In this document: positions 16,160 through 25,343 of the stretch, in pieces | Layout of the letters: every line of letters begins with the position of its first letter | How positions within the stretch are numbered: position 1 is the first letter of the stretch | Assembly (NCBI RefSeq): GCF_000429225.1 | Contig: NZ_AUBL01000003.1 | Span: forward strand, 1 to 64,000 | Source of the DNA: Actinomyces dentalis DSM 19115 | Lineage (GTDB): Bacteria; Actinomycetota; Actinomycetes; Actinomycetales; Actinomycetaceae | Length of the DNA: 64,000 bases | Direction of reading: 5' to 3' | Made by a program: the position numbers and the translations under genes | Notes under the pieces: generated by a model | Told to the model about the DNA's origin: nothing | Databases searched by the model: none | The model's input: the letters and a program-made list of their open reading frames with translations, nothing else

Positions 16160-17668
16160 ATGCGGATCCTGCACACCTCCGACTGGCACCTGGGTCGGAC
16201 CTTCCACGGCCGAGTGCTCGACGACGCCCACGCCGTCTTCGCCGACCACCTCGTCGAACTCGCCCGCGCCGAGGCCGTGGACGCCGTCGTCGTGTCCGGG
16301 GACATCTACGACCGCGCCATCCCGCCCACCGACTCCGTCCGCCTCCTGGACGAGACCCTGCGCCGCCTGAGCGACATCACCCGCGTCATCCTCACCCCCG
16401 GCAACCACGATTCCGCCCGGCGCCTCGGCTTCGCCTCCGATCTCCTGCGCGAGGGCCTGACCATCCGCGCCCGCGTCGCCGACGTCGACCGGCCGATCGT
16501 CATCCCCGGCCCCGACGGCGGCGACGGGCTGTACGTCTACGCCCTGCCCTACCTCGACCCCGACGCCGCCCGCGAGACCCTGCCGCCCCTGCTGGCCGAT
16601 CGTCTCGGCGAGGAGATGGCCGACGCCGCCCGGACCGCCGACCCCGAAGGCGCCCGGACCGCCCCCGAAGGCGCCGGGGGCCACTCGGAGAAAGCGGCCG
16701 GCGATCCTCCCGGGACCGCCTCCGACGCCGCCACCCGGCGCCTGCCCCGCAGCCACGAGGCGGTCGTCTCCGGCGCGCTGCGACTGGTCGCCGCCGACCT
16801 CGCCGCCCGCCGCGCCGCCGCCCCCGCCCGCGTCCCGGCGCTGGTCATGAGTCACGCCTTCGTCGTCGGCGGTCTGCCGAGCGAGGAGTCCGAGCGGGAC
16901 ATCCGGGTCGGCGGCGTCGACTCCGTGCCCTCCGGGGTCTTCGCCTCCCTGGGCGGCTCGCCGTCGGCCCGCGAGTGCGGCGGGCTCGACTACGTCGCCC
17001 TCGGGCACCTGCACCGTCCCCAGGAGATCCGCTCAGCCGGCGGGGCGGGCGGCGCGGGTCGACGGAACGGACCGGACGATGCCGGCGGGGCGGGTCGGCC
17101 GAACGGGCCGGGCAAGGCCGACGGAACCGGCGGGCCGGAGGCCAGCGAGTCGGATGAACCGGACGAGTCCGGTCCGCCGCAACGGGGCTCCCGGCCGGGC
17201 CCGCGCCTGGTCTACTCGGGCAGTCCCCTCGCCCTCTCCTTCTCCGAGGCCCCCTTCCCCAAGTCCTCGGTCCTGGTCGCACTGGGTCCCGACGGCGTCG
17301 CCTCGCTAGAGCGCGTCCCCGCCCCGGTGCCGCACCGCATCGAGACCGTCACCGGAACCATGGACGAACTCCTGAGCCCCGCCTGGGATCACGCCGCGGG
17401 CGCCTGGGTGCGGGCCGTCGTGCGCGGGCCGATGCCGCTGGGCGCGACCTCGCGGTTGCGCGAGCGCTTCGGGCAGGTCCTGGCGATCGTGCGCGAGGAG
17501 GACGAGGAGGCGCCCCGCGAGCGCATCGTCGTCACCCGGGCGGCGGACCCGCTGGAGGTGTCGGCGCAATTCCTCGCCGAGGTCGCCGAGCGCGAGCCGA
17601 GCCCCGCCGAGCGCGCCGTCCTGGCCCGGGCCTACGAGGCGGTCCTCGCCTCCCGCGGGGGCGAATGA
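16160..17668 (+). CDS. sbcD: SbcD nuclease subunit of SbcCD
   Basis: A 502-residue Mre11-like metallophosphatase that, with SbcC, cleaves hairpins and processes DNA double-strand ends. The manganese-binding motifs are in order: HTSDWHLG (residues 4-11), VVSGDIYDR (about 46-54), LTPGNHDS (about 77-84), VMSHAFVVGG (about 230) and ALGHLHRPQ (about 278). A Gly/Asp-rich low-complexity insertion (about residues 290-350) separates the phosphatase core from the cap domain, making the protein longer than the usual 380-420. ATG 16160 follows GAGAGG. The stop overlaps the sbcC start (ATGA), so the two subunits are translationally coupled. Confidence 0.95.
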   Translation: MRILHTSDWHLGRTFHGRVLDDAHAVFADHLVELARAEAVDAVVVSGDIYDRAIPPTDSVRLLDETLRRLSDITRVILTPGNHDSARRLGFASDLLREGLTIRARVADVDRPIVIPGPDGGDGLYVYALPYLDPDAARETLPPLLADRLGEEMADAARTADPEGARTAPEGAGGHSEKAAGDPPGTASDAATRRLPRSHEAVVSGALRLVAADLAARRAAAPARVPALVMSHAFVVGGLPSEESERDIRVGGVDSVPSGVFASLGGSPSARECGGLDYVALGHLHRPQEIRSAGGAGGAGRRNGPDDAGGAGRPNGPGKADGTGGPEASESDEPDESGPPQRGSRPGPRLVYSGSPLALSFSEAPFPKSSVLVALGPDGVASLERVPAPVPHRIETVTGTMDELLSPAWDHAAGAWVRAVVRGPMPLGATSRLRERFGQVLAIVREEDEEAPRERIVVTRAADPLEVSAQFLAEVAEREPSPAERAVLARAYEAVLASRGGE

Positions 17669-20600
17669 TGCGTCTGCACCGACTGACCATGACCGCCGTC
17701 GGCCCCTATGCGGGCACCGAGACGATCGACTTCGACCGCTTCGCCGCCTCCGGCCTGTTCCTGCTGACCGGCCCCACCGGGTCGGGGAAGACGACGATCA
17801 TCGACGCGATCGTCTTCGCCCTCTACGGGGACGTGGCCGACGCCGACGACTCCTCCAAGGACCGCATCCGCTCCCGCCTGGCGGGGCCGGAGACCCAGAC
17901 CGTCGTCGAGCTGGTGTTCTCCACCTCGGCGGGCGCCTACCGGGTGCGCCGCACGCCCGCCTACCGGCGGCCCAAGCGCCGCGGCACGGGCACCACCCCG
18001 GAGCGGGCGAGCCTCAAGGTGTGGCGGTTGACCGGTCCGGACGGGCGCAGCGCCGACGACGCCGTGCTGCGCCCCGACGAGGCGGGGCCGGAGCTGGCCC
18101 GGGCGGTCGGGCTCAGCCGGAGCCAGTTCACGCAGACGGTGGTCCTGCCCCAGGGCAAGTTCGCGCGCTTCCTGCGGGCCAGCTCCGACGAGCGGCACCT
18201 GCTGCTGCGCGACGTCTTCGGCACCCGCGTCTACGACGACCTTCAGAAGGAGCTCGCCGATCGGGCCCGCGGCGCCAAGCGCGCGGCGGAGTCGGCCCGC
18301 GCCGACGTGCGCAGCGCCGCCGAGGCGCTCATTGCGCTGCTGTGCGATGCGGACGGGGCGGACGACGACGCGGACGGGGCGCCCGATCCAGCCGATCGCC
18401 TGCGCCTGGCCACGGCCGGCGCCGAGGTGGACGCCGTCGCCGTCGAGGCCGTCCTGGACGAGGCCCGCGCCGGACTCGACGCCCGACTCGCCCGAACGGA
18501 GGCGGACCTCACCGAGGCCCGGGAGCGCAGGAGTCGTGCGACCGCCGCCCTGGAGGAGGCGAAGGACCTCGCCGCCCGCCTGGCCCGGCGCGCCGAGCTC
18601 ATGGAGGCGGGGCGGCGCCTGGAGGACGGCGCCGCGCGGGCGCGGGAGGACGTCGATCGGCTCGACGCCGCCCAGCGCGCGGCGCGGGTCGCCGGCGTCG
18701 AGGCCCTCGCCCGCCGTTCCGCGCTCGGCGCGAGGGCCGCGCTGGAGGATCTGGCGCGGGAGGGTGCGGGCGACGGCGAAGGCGAGGATGCGGGCGACGG
18801 GGCCCGCGCCGAGATGGCCGGCGCCCTCGACCGCCTCGACCTGGACCATCTTGGGGCCGCCGCCCCGCAGGCGGATCCGACCGCTGCCCCGGCGATAGAC
18901 CCGACCGCCGCCCCGGGACCGAACTCGGTCGCGGCCCCGGGACCGGAGGCCGGCCCGACCGCGACCCCGCAGGCCGGGTCCGCACCGGAGACTGAATCCG
19001 TCCCGCAGGCGGATCCGACCGCTGCCCCGCCCCCTGTCCCGCCGCTGTCGAGCACGGCCGCCCTCCTGGAGGATCTGCGCGTTCGGGCGAAGGCCGCCCG
19101 GGAGCGCGCCGCCGCCCTCGCGCCGCTCGAGGAGCTCGAGCAGGACCTTGGCGCCCGCCGTGCCGAACTGGATGAGCGCCGCGCGCAGGAGGCGGAGATG
19201 CACGACCTGGTCGTGCGCGACGAGGAGGCGCTGGCGGCCCTGCCTCAGGACGAGGATCGGCTGCGCGCCGGTCTGGCCGCCGCGCGGCGGGCCAGTTCCC
19301 GCCTGCCCGCCCTGGAACTCGCCCACGAGCGGGCGGCCGCCCGCCTGGAGGCGCACGAGCGGCTCGCCGAGGTCGCCGAGCGCCTGGAGACCGCCGCCGG
19401 CGCCGTCGAGCAGGCCCGGACCGGGGCCCTCGCGGCCCGGGACCGGGCGCACCGGCTGCGCCGCCAGTGGATCAGTGCGACCGCCGCGGGTCTCGTCGGC
19501 GAGCTCGTCGAGGGCGAGCCCTGCCCGGTCTGCGGCTCCCCGGACCACCCCGCCCCCGCCGAGGCCGGCGCCGAGGCCGTGCCCCGCGCCGACGTCGAAC
19601 AGGCCGAGGACGAGGCCCGCCGGGCCGAGGCGCTCCTCCAGGAGGCCGTCCTGGACGCCGAGCGGCTGCGCACCGAGCGGGACGCCGCGGCCGACCGCGC
19701 GGGGAGGGGCACCCGGGCCGAGGCGGCCCGGGAAGTCGAGTCGGCCGCCGCCGCCCTCGAGGCGGCCCGCGACGAGGCCGCGGCGGAGGAGCGCCTGGAC
19801 GCCGAGTTGGCCGAACTGGGCCGGCGCTCGGCCGAGCTGTCGGAGCGCCTGGCGGGGCGGCGGGAGGCCCTGGCGGGCCTGCGCGCCTCCTCGCAGACCC
19901 TGGACGAGCGGCTGCGGGCCGACGCCGCCCGCATTGAGTCGGCGCGGGGGGACGCCGGCACCGTCGCCGAACTGCGCGCCGGCCACTCCGCCCGGGCGGA
20001 CGCCGACGAGCGCCTGGCCGATCTCACGGCGGGGGCGCGCGACGCCGTCCTGTCCGCCATCGAGGCGGCCGGGGCCCTGGCCGACGCCCTGCGGGCCGAG
20101 GGCTTCGCCGACGCCGGGGCCCTGGCCCAGGCCGGTCTGGACCCCGGGGCGCGCGAGGACCTGGCCCGGCGGGTCCAGGAGACCGCCGTCGAGGCCGAGC
20201 GCGTGCGCCGCGGTCTGGCGGAGGGGGCCGTCGCCGCCCTCACCGGTGAGGAGAGCGCCGACGTGGAGGCGGCCGAGGCCGACGGCGAGGCGGCCGAGGC
20301 GGCCTGGCGGGAGGCCGTCGAGGCGCGCAGTTCCCTGCGGGCGCGGCGCGACGCCGTGGAGGCCTCGTGCCGGACCCTGAGCCGGGCCGTGACCGCCCTG
20401 GGAGCCGCGACCGGCGATGCCGCGGCCCTGGTGGAGGTCTCGGCCCTGGCCTCCGGCTCCGGCTCCAACCGCCGGGCCATCCCCCTGGCGAGCTGGGTGC
20501 TGCTCGAGCGCTTCGCCGAGGTCCTCGTCTTCGCCAACCAGCGCCTGGAGCACATGTCCGGCGGGCGCTACGCCCTCGTCCGCGTCGATGACGAGAAGCA

Positions 20601-20970
20601 GGCCGCGCGCAGGCGCGGGCTCGGACTGGGCGTCGTCGACCGCCTCGGCGGCGAGGCGACGCGGGATCCGCGGACGCTGTCCGGCGGGGAGACCTTCTAC
20701 GTCTCCCTGGCCCTGGCGCTGGCGCTGGCCGACGTCGTGACCACCGAGTCCGGTGGGATCGCCATGGAGACGCTGTTCGTGGACGAGGGCTTCGGGTCCC
20801 TGGACCCCGAGGCCCTCCAGGACGTCCTGGCCGAGCTCTCGCGGCTGCGGGCCGGCGGGCGCACCGTGGGGATCGTCAGTCACGTCGAGGAGCTGCGCCG
20901 TCAGATCCCCGACCAGATCCGGGTCGGCCGCGACGATCGGGGCTCCCGCCTGCGCACGATCGGCGGTTGA
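17665..20970 (+). CDS. sbcC: SbcC ATPase subunit of SbcCD
   Basis: An 1101-residue Rad50/SMC-like ATPase. The N-terminal Walker A is GPTGSGKTTIIDAI (about residues 35-48). Two long Ala/Glu/Arg-rich coiled coils flank the zinc hook CPVC near residue 618, which dimerises two molecules. The C-terminal half carries the signature LSGGET near 1008 and Walker B ETLFVDEGFGSLD near 1035. An Ala/Pro/Asp-rich insertion (about residues 405-455) interrupts the first coiled coil and lies outside the conserved core. It drives ATP-dependent conformational control of the SbcD nuclease. It overlaps sbcD by four bases. The last 11 codons including the stop are duplicated 60 bp downstream. Confidence 0.95.
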   Translation: MMRLHRLTMTAVGPYAGTETIDFDRFAASGLFLLTGPTGSGKTTIIDAIVFALYGDVADADDSSKDRIRSRLAGPETQTVVELVFSTSAGAYRVRRTPAYRRPKRRGTGTTPERASLKVWRLTGPDGRSADDAVLRPDEAGPELARAVGLSRSQFTQTVVLPQGKFARFLRASSDERHLLLRDVFGTRVYDDLQKELADRARGAKRAAESARADVRSAAEALIALLCDADGADDDADGAPDPADRLRLATAGAEVDAVAVEAVLDEARAGLDARLARTEADLTEARERRSRATAALEEAKDLAARLARRAELMEAGRRLEDGAARAREDVDRLDAAQRAARVAGVEALARRSALGARAALEDLAREGAGDGEGEDAGDGARAEMAGALDRLDLDHLGAAAPQADPTAAPAIDPTAAPGPNSVAAPGPEAGPTATPQAGSAPETESVPQADPTAAPPPVPPLSSTAALLEDLRVRAKAARERAAALAPLEELEQDLGARRAELDERRAQEAEMHDLVVRDEEALAALPQDEDRLRAGLAAARRASSRLPALELAHERAAARLEAHERLAEVAERLETAAGAVEQARTGALAARDRAHRLRRQWISATAAGLVGELVEGEPCPVCGSPDHPAPAEAGAEAVPRADVEQAEDEARRAEALLQEAVLDAERLRTERDAAADRAGRGTRAEAAREVESAAAALEAARDEAAAEERLDAELAELGRRSAELSERLAGRREALAGLRASSQTLDERLRADAARIESARGDAGTVAELRAGHSARADADERLADLTAGARDAVLSAIEAAGALADALRAEGFADAGALAQAGLDPGAREDLARRVQETAVEAERVRRGLAEGAVAALTGEESADVEAAEADGEAAEAAWREAVEARSSLRARRDAVEASCRTLSRAVTALGAATGDAAALVEVSALASGSGSNRRAIPLASWVLLERFAEVLVFANQRLEHMSGGRYALVRVDDEKQAARRRGLGLGVVDRLGGEATRDPRTLSGGETFYVSLALALALADVVTTESGGIAMETLFVDEGFGSLDPEALQDVLAELSRLRAGGRTVGIVSHVEELRRQIPDQIRVGRDDRGSRLRTIGG

Positions 20971-21031
20971 GCCAGCAGACGAGGACGCCCCGGAGGCCGG
21001 GGCTCCCGCCTGCGCACGATCGCCGGCTGAG
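20938..21031 (+). repeat. 60-bp offset duplication of the sbcC 3' end
   Basis: The 34 bases at 20938-20971, which include the sbcC stop, recur at 20998-21031 with two substitutions, exactly 60 bp (20 codons) later and in the same frame. The simplest reading is a tandem duplication of a 60-bp unit after which the second copy became untranslated. Confidence 0.75.
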
Positions 21032-21077
21032 GTCCGGGCGGCGGTCGCCCGGGACCCGGACCAGCCGCGCCTGCGGC

Positions 21078-21548
21078 TCAGGCGCCCAGCCGCTCCGCCA
21101 GCGGGGCGCGCTCGGAGACGTCGAACCACAGCAGGTCCGCGTCCGCTGCCCGTTCGAAGGCCTCCTCGTCCCCCGTGCGCGCCGCCCGCACATCCGCCTC
21201 GGCCCGCTCCTCGTCGACCAGCAGGGCCGCCACGTCGTCCCAGGACACGGGTCCGAGGAGCTCCACCGTCCCCGGCAGCGCGTCCGGCCCGACGGCGAGC
21301 TCGCGCACCGCCTCGGCGTCGACGTCCGCGGCGATGACGATGCGCCGGTCCGCCGCGCCGTCCGCGGACGGTTCGGCCAGCAGCACGAGCGAGGCGTCGG
21401 CCGCGCACAGGCTCGCCGACATCTCCAGGCCCTCCTCATCCTCCTCCGGCAGCGCCCGCGCCAGCTGCGCGGTCACGGCATGGGCGGGGCGCGCGGAGAT
21501 CTCGGGGGCGGACAGGTCGGCGGCGGTGGCGGGGATGTAGATGCGCAT
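21078..21548 (-). CDS. DUF6912-family protein
   Basis: A 156-residue acidic protein of a small actinobacterial family of unknown function. It begins MRIYIPATAADL, as family members do, which is why ATG 21548 is chosen over the longer upstream frame. A CACACT -10-like hexamer lies six bases before the start and supports leaderless transcription. The C-terminal region WFDVSERAPLAERLG is also typical. No catalytic motif or membrane segment is visible. It converges with sbcC and is not clearly part of an operon. Confidence 0.7.
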   Translation of the reverse strand: MRIYIPATAADLSAPEISARPAHAVTAQLARALPEEDEEGLEMSASLCAADASLVLLAEPSADGAADRRIVIAADVDAEAVRELAVGPDALPGTVELLGPVSWDDVAALLVDEERAEADVRAARTGDEEAFERAADADLLWFDVSERAPLAERLGA

Positions 21549-22460
21549 GGGACCAGTGTGCCCCGCCCCGCGCCTCTTCCCGGTCCCCTCGCCGAAACGG
21601 CGGAGAACCGCCGGACCCATCGAGGCGTCCGACCGGGCTCGACGCGCCGAGTCCGGCCGATCAGTCGCCGATCCTCAGTCGCGGGGCGGTTCCGGTGCGT
21701 CCTCGGAGGTCGTTTTGGCGCTCTGGGAGGATCGTTCGCGCCGGCACTCCGGGTGGGTCCAACAGTTTCCGCATGATTCCGCGGTTTTCGCAATAGTGCA
21801 GTCGGGTGCGGGACGGAACGATCCTCCCAGGGCGCCATTTCTCGTGCCTGACGCCCGCCGTGGCCTCCGCCGTCCGCCGCCCCGGAGGTAGGAGTCGGCG
21901 TACGCCCCCGTCGGCCTCCCGCGAACGCCCCGCTGTTCGCCGCCCCGGAGGAGTCAATATGGTTGCAGCTCGACTCGGCGGTGCATGTACCACCATCCGC
22001 CGCCCCGGGGGACTTCGATTCGGTGATGTCATCTCGTCTCGCATTGTGCGAGACGGGCTCGCGCGGATTGAGTTCGTGTGGATTGTGCCGGGCCGGGCTC
22101 GCATTGCGCGAGTCGAGATGGATCTCGGCGAGCAGACCTGGAATTTCGTGAACCGGCCTCGGGGTGAGCCCCCTGGCGCGGTGGCGTATCCGGCGCGGGG
22201 AGGCGCCATCCCTGGTCGGATGCGGTCGAACCGGGGGCCGCGGCCTTGAATCATCAGCGGGTCACTCCGGGCGCCCCGCAAGTCCCATGCGTCCCATCGG
22301 GCCGGGCGCCGCGATCCGCGAGCACGTCACTTAACCTGCGAGCACGTCACTTAACCCGCGAGATCGCCGGGTAACCCGCGAGAACGTACCTCTAGCAGAC
22401 GTTCTCGCGGGTTAAGTGACGATCTCGTCGTCTACCCGACGATCGGGGCGCCCGGTCCGC
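21549..22460. other. 912-bp non-coding region with GC repeats and a hairpin array
   Basis: No frame is convincingly coding. The right third holds the 20-bp repeat/hairpin element listed separately. The centre has three spaced copies of CGCCGCCCCGG (ending near 21888, 21951 and 22011), about 60 bp apart. The left part carries GAAACGGCGGAGAACCGCCGG, a small inverted repeat. Short AT-richer islands (21950-22130) with repeated CATTG(T/C)GCGAG motifs suggest regulatory or decayed sequence. No recognisable RNA gene was found. Confidence 0.45.
22317..22418. repeat. Array of 20-bp units ending in a 15-bp perfect hairpin
   Basis: Four contiguous 20-bp units start at 22317, 22337, 22357 and 22377. Their shared start is CGCGAG (TGCGAG in unit 2), and units 1-2 are identical after the first base (GCGAGCACGTCACTTAACC). 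The array then runs into inverted copies. AACCCGCGAGAACGT (22373-22387) pairs perfectly with 22399-22413, and CACTTAACCCGCGAG (22348-22362) pairs perfectly with 22404-22418, so two 15-bp stems compete. It sits beyond the 3' end of the P-loop ATPase gene. A related element occurs at 45974. Confidence 0.75.
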
Positions 22461-24530
22461 TCAGCTCGCGTGCCGCCCCTTGCGGCGACGGGGCGGCCGA
22501 CGCGCCTCCCGCGAGGTTCGTTGAGGCGTCTCCCGGGCGGTCGGCGGCGTCACCGGCGGCGGCATCGGCGGCGTCACCGGTTGCGACGGCGTCCGAGGCG
22601 CCGGTGATGTCGCCGAAGAGGGCGCCGTGAACGGAGTCGCCGCGGACGGCGGGAACGCCGCGGTGGGCGCCGCAGACGGGGGCGCCACGGGCGGCATCGT
22701 CCGGGGCGGCATCGGCGGCGGTGGGGGCGGGGGCGGCGCGGAGGCCCCGGGCGGCGCAGGCGACATGGGCGTCCCGGGCGGAGAAACCGCGAATGGGAGC
22801 GGAGGCGCGGACGCTGGCGGCACGGGCGGCGAGGGTATCGCGGAGGCACCGGGCGCTTCGGGCGCGGAGGACGCCGCAACCGGCGCGGAGACGTCCTCGG
22901 GCGCGTCGGCGCCGTCCCGGCCCGGCCCCGCCCCGGGCGCCGCCGTCCGGGGCGGGGAGCGCCGCTCAGCGCGCCGATCCCGCCACCTGCGCAGGAGCCC
23001 GCGCCGCCGCTGGCGCGAGGCGGTGCGCCGGGCGCCGGCGGCCGGATCGATCCGGTCCACGAGGACCGCGAGCGCCCGCCCCAGGGCGCTGCCGGGGGCG
23101 CCGTCGAGCACGCTGCACCCGGCGAGCATGCACTGGTCGGCCACCGGATCCTCCGGCAGCAGCGTCACCTCCTCCAGCCCGCCGAAGCGCGCCAGCGCCT
23201 CCCTGACCGCGCGCTCGGGGGACGGGCCGGCCGCGGAGGCGCGCACCCGGTTGACCACCACCTCGATCCTGCCGGCGGGGCGCTCGCCCTCGTCGAACTG
23301 GGAGACGAGCTGGAGCAGGCGGCGCACTCCGACGGGGTCCGCCGCCCCCACGATGACGACGACGTCGGCCGAGCGCACCAGGGACGCCGCCAGGGCGTCG
23401 CGCCCCGGTTCGAGGGTGTAGTCGTCGACCTCGTCCTCCAGCGGCCCGCCGGCGATGTCGACCACCGTCCAGGCGGCCACCTCCCGGCACCCGGTCCACA
23501 CGTCCGCCATGGGCGAGGGCGGCAGCTCCCGCCAGCGCCCGGAGCGCCCCAGGCCGCTGAGCAGGCTGTGGTCGGGGCCGACCGGGACGAGCAGACCGAC
23601 CAGGCTCTCGGTGTCCAGGCGCGAGTGCGAGGCGAGCCGGGCGGCCGTGGCCAGGGAGGAGGAGTCCTCGGGCAGGCCGAGGACTTGGACGAGGCTGGGG
23701 GCCTCGACGTCGGCGTCGACGAGGACGGACCCGCCCGCCCGGGCCAGGCCGTGGGCCAGTGAGGCGGCGACCGTGGTGCGCCCCGGCGCGCCGTGCGGCC
23801 CCCAGACGACGGCGAGCCGCCCCTCGCGGGGCTGGGCCGTCTCCGCTCCGGCGTCCGGCGGGGAGCCCGGCAGGGGGCGCCCGGCGGCCGCGGCGCGCGT
23901 CCGGGCCGACCCGTCCCGGTCCGGCGCGGACGCGGGGTGCCGGCCGTCCGCATCCGAACCGGCGATGGACCGGCCGCCGCCCGGCGCGGACGCCGGGCGG
24001 GCGCCGCCGGGCGGGCCGGGCATTCGCGCGTCGGGCGGGTCGGCGGATGCGGCGGACACGGCGGGGGCTCCGGACGGACCGGAGGCGGCGAACGAACCGG
24101 ATGCGGCGGACACGGCGGGCGGACCGGCGGGCGGGAGCGCCGGCGCGGCCTTCGCACCGCCCCGGCGGGCGATCAGCTGGAGCCGGGCGCGCAGCATGGC
24201 GGGGTCGACCCGGCGCGGCATGGTGGGCCATCCGGCGGCGGCCCAGCGCCGCTCCTCGTCGTCGTCGTCCACGAGGAGGACGCCGGCGACGCCGCACCGC
24301 TCCAGGCGGTCCAGGACGGTGCGGTCGAGGTCGTCGAAGCCGGTGTCGAGGACCGCCAGCCGCGCCAGACCCGCCAGGGCGGCGCTGAGCAGCTCGGCGA
24401 CGTCTCCGCAGCGGCGCACGACCCTCAGGCCGCTGCCGGCGGCGTCGAGCGCCCGCACGATCGCGGCGTCCTCCCCCGTCAGGGCCAGCAGGACGCCGTC
24501 GGCGCCGCGCCAAGCGGGAGGGTGGCTCAT
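22461..24530 (-). CDS. CpaE/TadZ-like P-loop ATPase with proline-rich tail
   Basis: A 689-residue protein. Residues 1-120 resemble a degenerate receiver-like domain (LAVLDTGFDD, VLLVDDDDE). A Gly/Ala/Pro linker leads to a MinD/ParA-type P-loop core from about residue 230, with WGPHGAPGRTT as Walker A and VLVDADVEAPSL as the following switch. The Walker lysine is arginine, a variant I believe is common in actinobacterial members. The C-terminal 140 residues are Pro/Ala-rich and end in a basic patch (RRPPRRRKGRH). CpaE/TadZ ATPases localise Flp pilus machinery. No tad secretion ATPase or pilin gene is nearby, so the role may differ. The start ATG 24530 overlaps the stop of the SAF gene (ATGA), so the two are coupled. 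Confidence 0.75.
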   Translation of the reverse strand: MSHPPAWRGADGVLLALTGEDAAIVRALDAAGSGLRVVRRCGDVAELLSAALAGLARLAVLDTGFDDLDRTVLDRLERCGVAGVLLVDDDDEERRWAAAGWPTMPRRVDPAMLRARLQLIARRGGAKAAPALPPAGPPAVSAASGSFAASGPSGAPAVSAASADPPDARMPGPPGGARPASAPGGGRSIAGSDADGRHPASAPDRDGSARTRAAAAGRPLPGSPPDAGAETAQPREGRLAVVWGPHGAPGRTTVAASLAHGLARAGGSVLVDADVEAPSLVQVLGLPEDSSSLATAARLASHSRLDTESLVGLLVPVGPDHSLLSGLGRSGRWRELPPSPMADVWTGCREVAAWTVVDIAGGPLEDEVDDYTLEPGRDALAASLVRSADVVVIVGAADPVGVRRLLQLVSQFDEGERPAGRIEVVVNRVRASAAGPSPERAVREALARFGGLEEVTLLPEDPVADQCMLAGCSVLDGAPGSALGRALAVLVDRIDPAAGARRTASRQRRRGLLRRWRDRRAERRSPPRTAAPGAGPGRDGADAPEDVSAPVAASSAPEAPGASAIPSPPVPPASAPPLPFAVSPPGTPMSPAPPGASAPPPPPPPPMPPRTMPPVAPPSAAPTAAFPPSAATPFTAPSSATSPAPRTPSQPVTPPMPPPVTPPTARETPQRTSREARRPPRRRKGRHAS

Positions 24531-25231
24531 GAGCTCTGGCCCGTCGGCACGAGGACGAGCGGCCCCTGACCCCCCGCGGCGGTGAGCACGGGCCTCACGA
24601 GTTCGACGGGGACGAGGACCTCGACGCTGACGGTGGTGCCGCTGACGAGCCCCGTGTCCTTCTGGCCGATCGAGACGATGATGAGGTTCTGGGCGACGAG
24701 CTCGGCCTGCGGGGCGTCCGCCCGACCCGCCGCGGCGGACTGGGAGGACTGGTCGGGCAGGGCCCACAGGTCGGCGTAGTCCCCGGCCTTGACGCCTGCG
24801 GGCAGGCCCTCGGCCACCTCGATGAGGATGGAGCGCAGGTTCTGCTCCTGGGCCGGTCCGACGGCGCCGGCGGGCAGGAGCTCGCCGGCCTTGAGCGAGC
24901 GGGTGGCGACGGCGCCGGCGGGCAGGTCGCCGGCGCGCACGTAGGCGCCGGTCCCCGGATGCGAGGAGACGACCGTCAGCACGCCGTCGGCGCCCAGGTC
25001 CGCCCCCGGGGCGACGTCCTGGGCCAGGACGTAGATCTCCTCGGTCTCGGCGGCGGCGTCGACCGCCCAGGCGCCCAGGGCGACGGCGGCGCCGATGAGG
25101 GCTATGCCGCCGGTGAGCCGCGGATCCCGCCAGGGCCTGGAGCGCAGACGCGGTGGGCGGGAGCGGCCGCGCGGCGGCGTGGTCGTGTCTGTCGGGCCCT
25201 GGGAACGGGGGCGACGGAAGGCTGGACTCAT
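24527..25231 (-). CDS. SAF-domain membrane-anchored protein (CpaB/RcpC-like)
   Basis: A 234-residue protein. ATG 25231 is preferred to the ATG 18 bases upstream because AAGGAGGA lies six bases before it. A basic N-terminal tail (RRPRSQG, RSRPPRLRSRPW) precedes one transmembrane helix (about residues 43-62). A SAF domain follows (about 68-130: YVLAQDVAPGADLGADGVLT, then DLPAGAVATRSLKAGELLPA) and a beta-rich C-terminal region ends in LVLVPTGQSS. SAF domains occur in pilus assembly CpaB/RcpC and flagellar FlgA. Together with the ATPase that overlaps it, this is a widespread actinobacterial pair whose substrate is not established. Confidence 0.8.
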   Translation of the reverse strand: MSPAFRRPRSQGPTDTTTPPRGRSRPPRLRSRPWRDPRLTGGIALIGAAVALGAWAVDAAAETEEIYVLAQDVAPGADLGADGVLTVVSSHPGTGAYVRAGDLPAGAVATRSLKAGELLPAGAVGPAQEQNLRSILIEVAEGLPAGVKAGDYADLWALPDQSSQSAAAGRADAPQAELVAQNLIIVSIGQKDTGLVSGTTVSVEVLVPVELVRPVLTAAGGQGPLVLVPTGQSS

Positions 25232-25343
25232 GAGGTCCTCCTTGCTCACTCATGATGGTCGTGGATGCTGGGAGGGGGTCTCAGAGCATCCGTGATGTGT
25301 TTCAGGGATAGCGCACAGCGCTTCGCAATGTGACAATGGTGCC

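Noticed and set aside
17632-21408. Very long open frames on the reverse strand across sbcC, and similar long antisense frames across other high-GC genes
   Set aside because: High GC removes stop codons from alternative frames. The forward frames carry the family motifs, and the antisense translations are low-complexity Arg/Gly/Pro sequence.
22461-25253. A single 930-residue frame covering both the P-loop ATPase and the SAF region
   Set aside because: Its N-terminal 240 residues are an out-of-frame reading of the SAF gene. The real start is ATG 24530, which overlaps the SAF stop.
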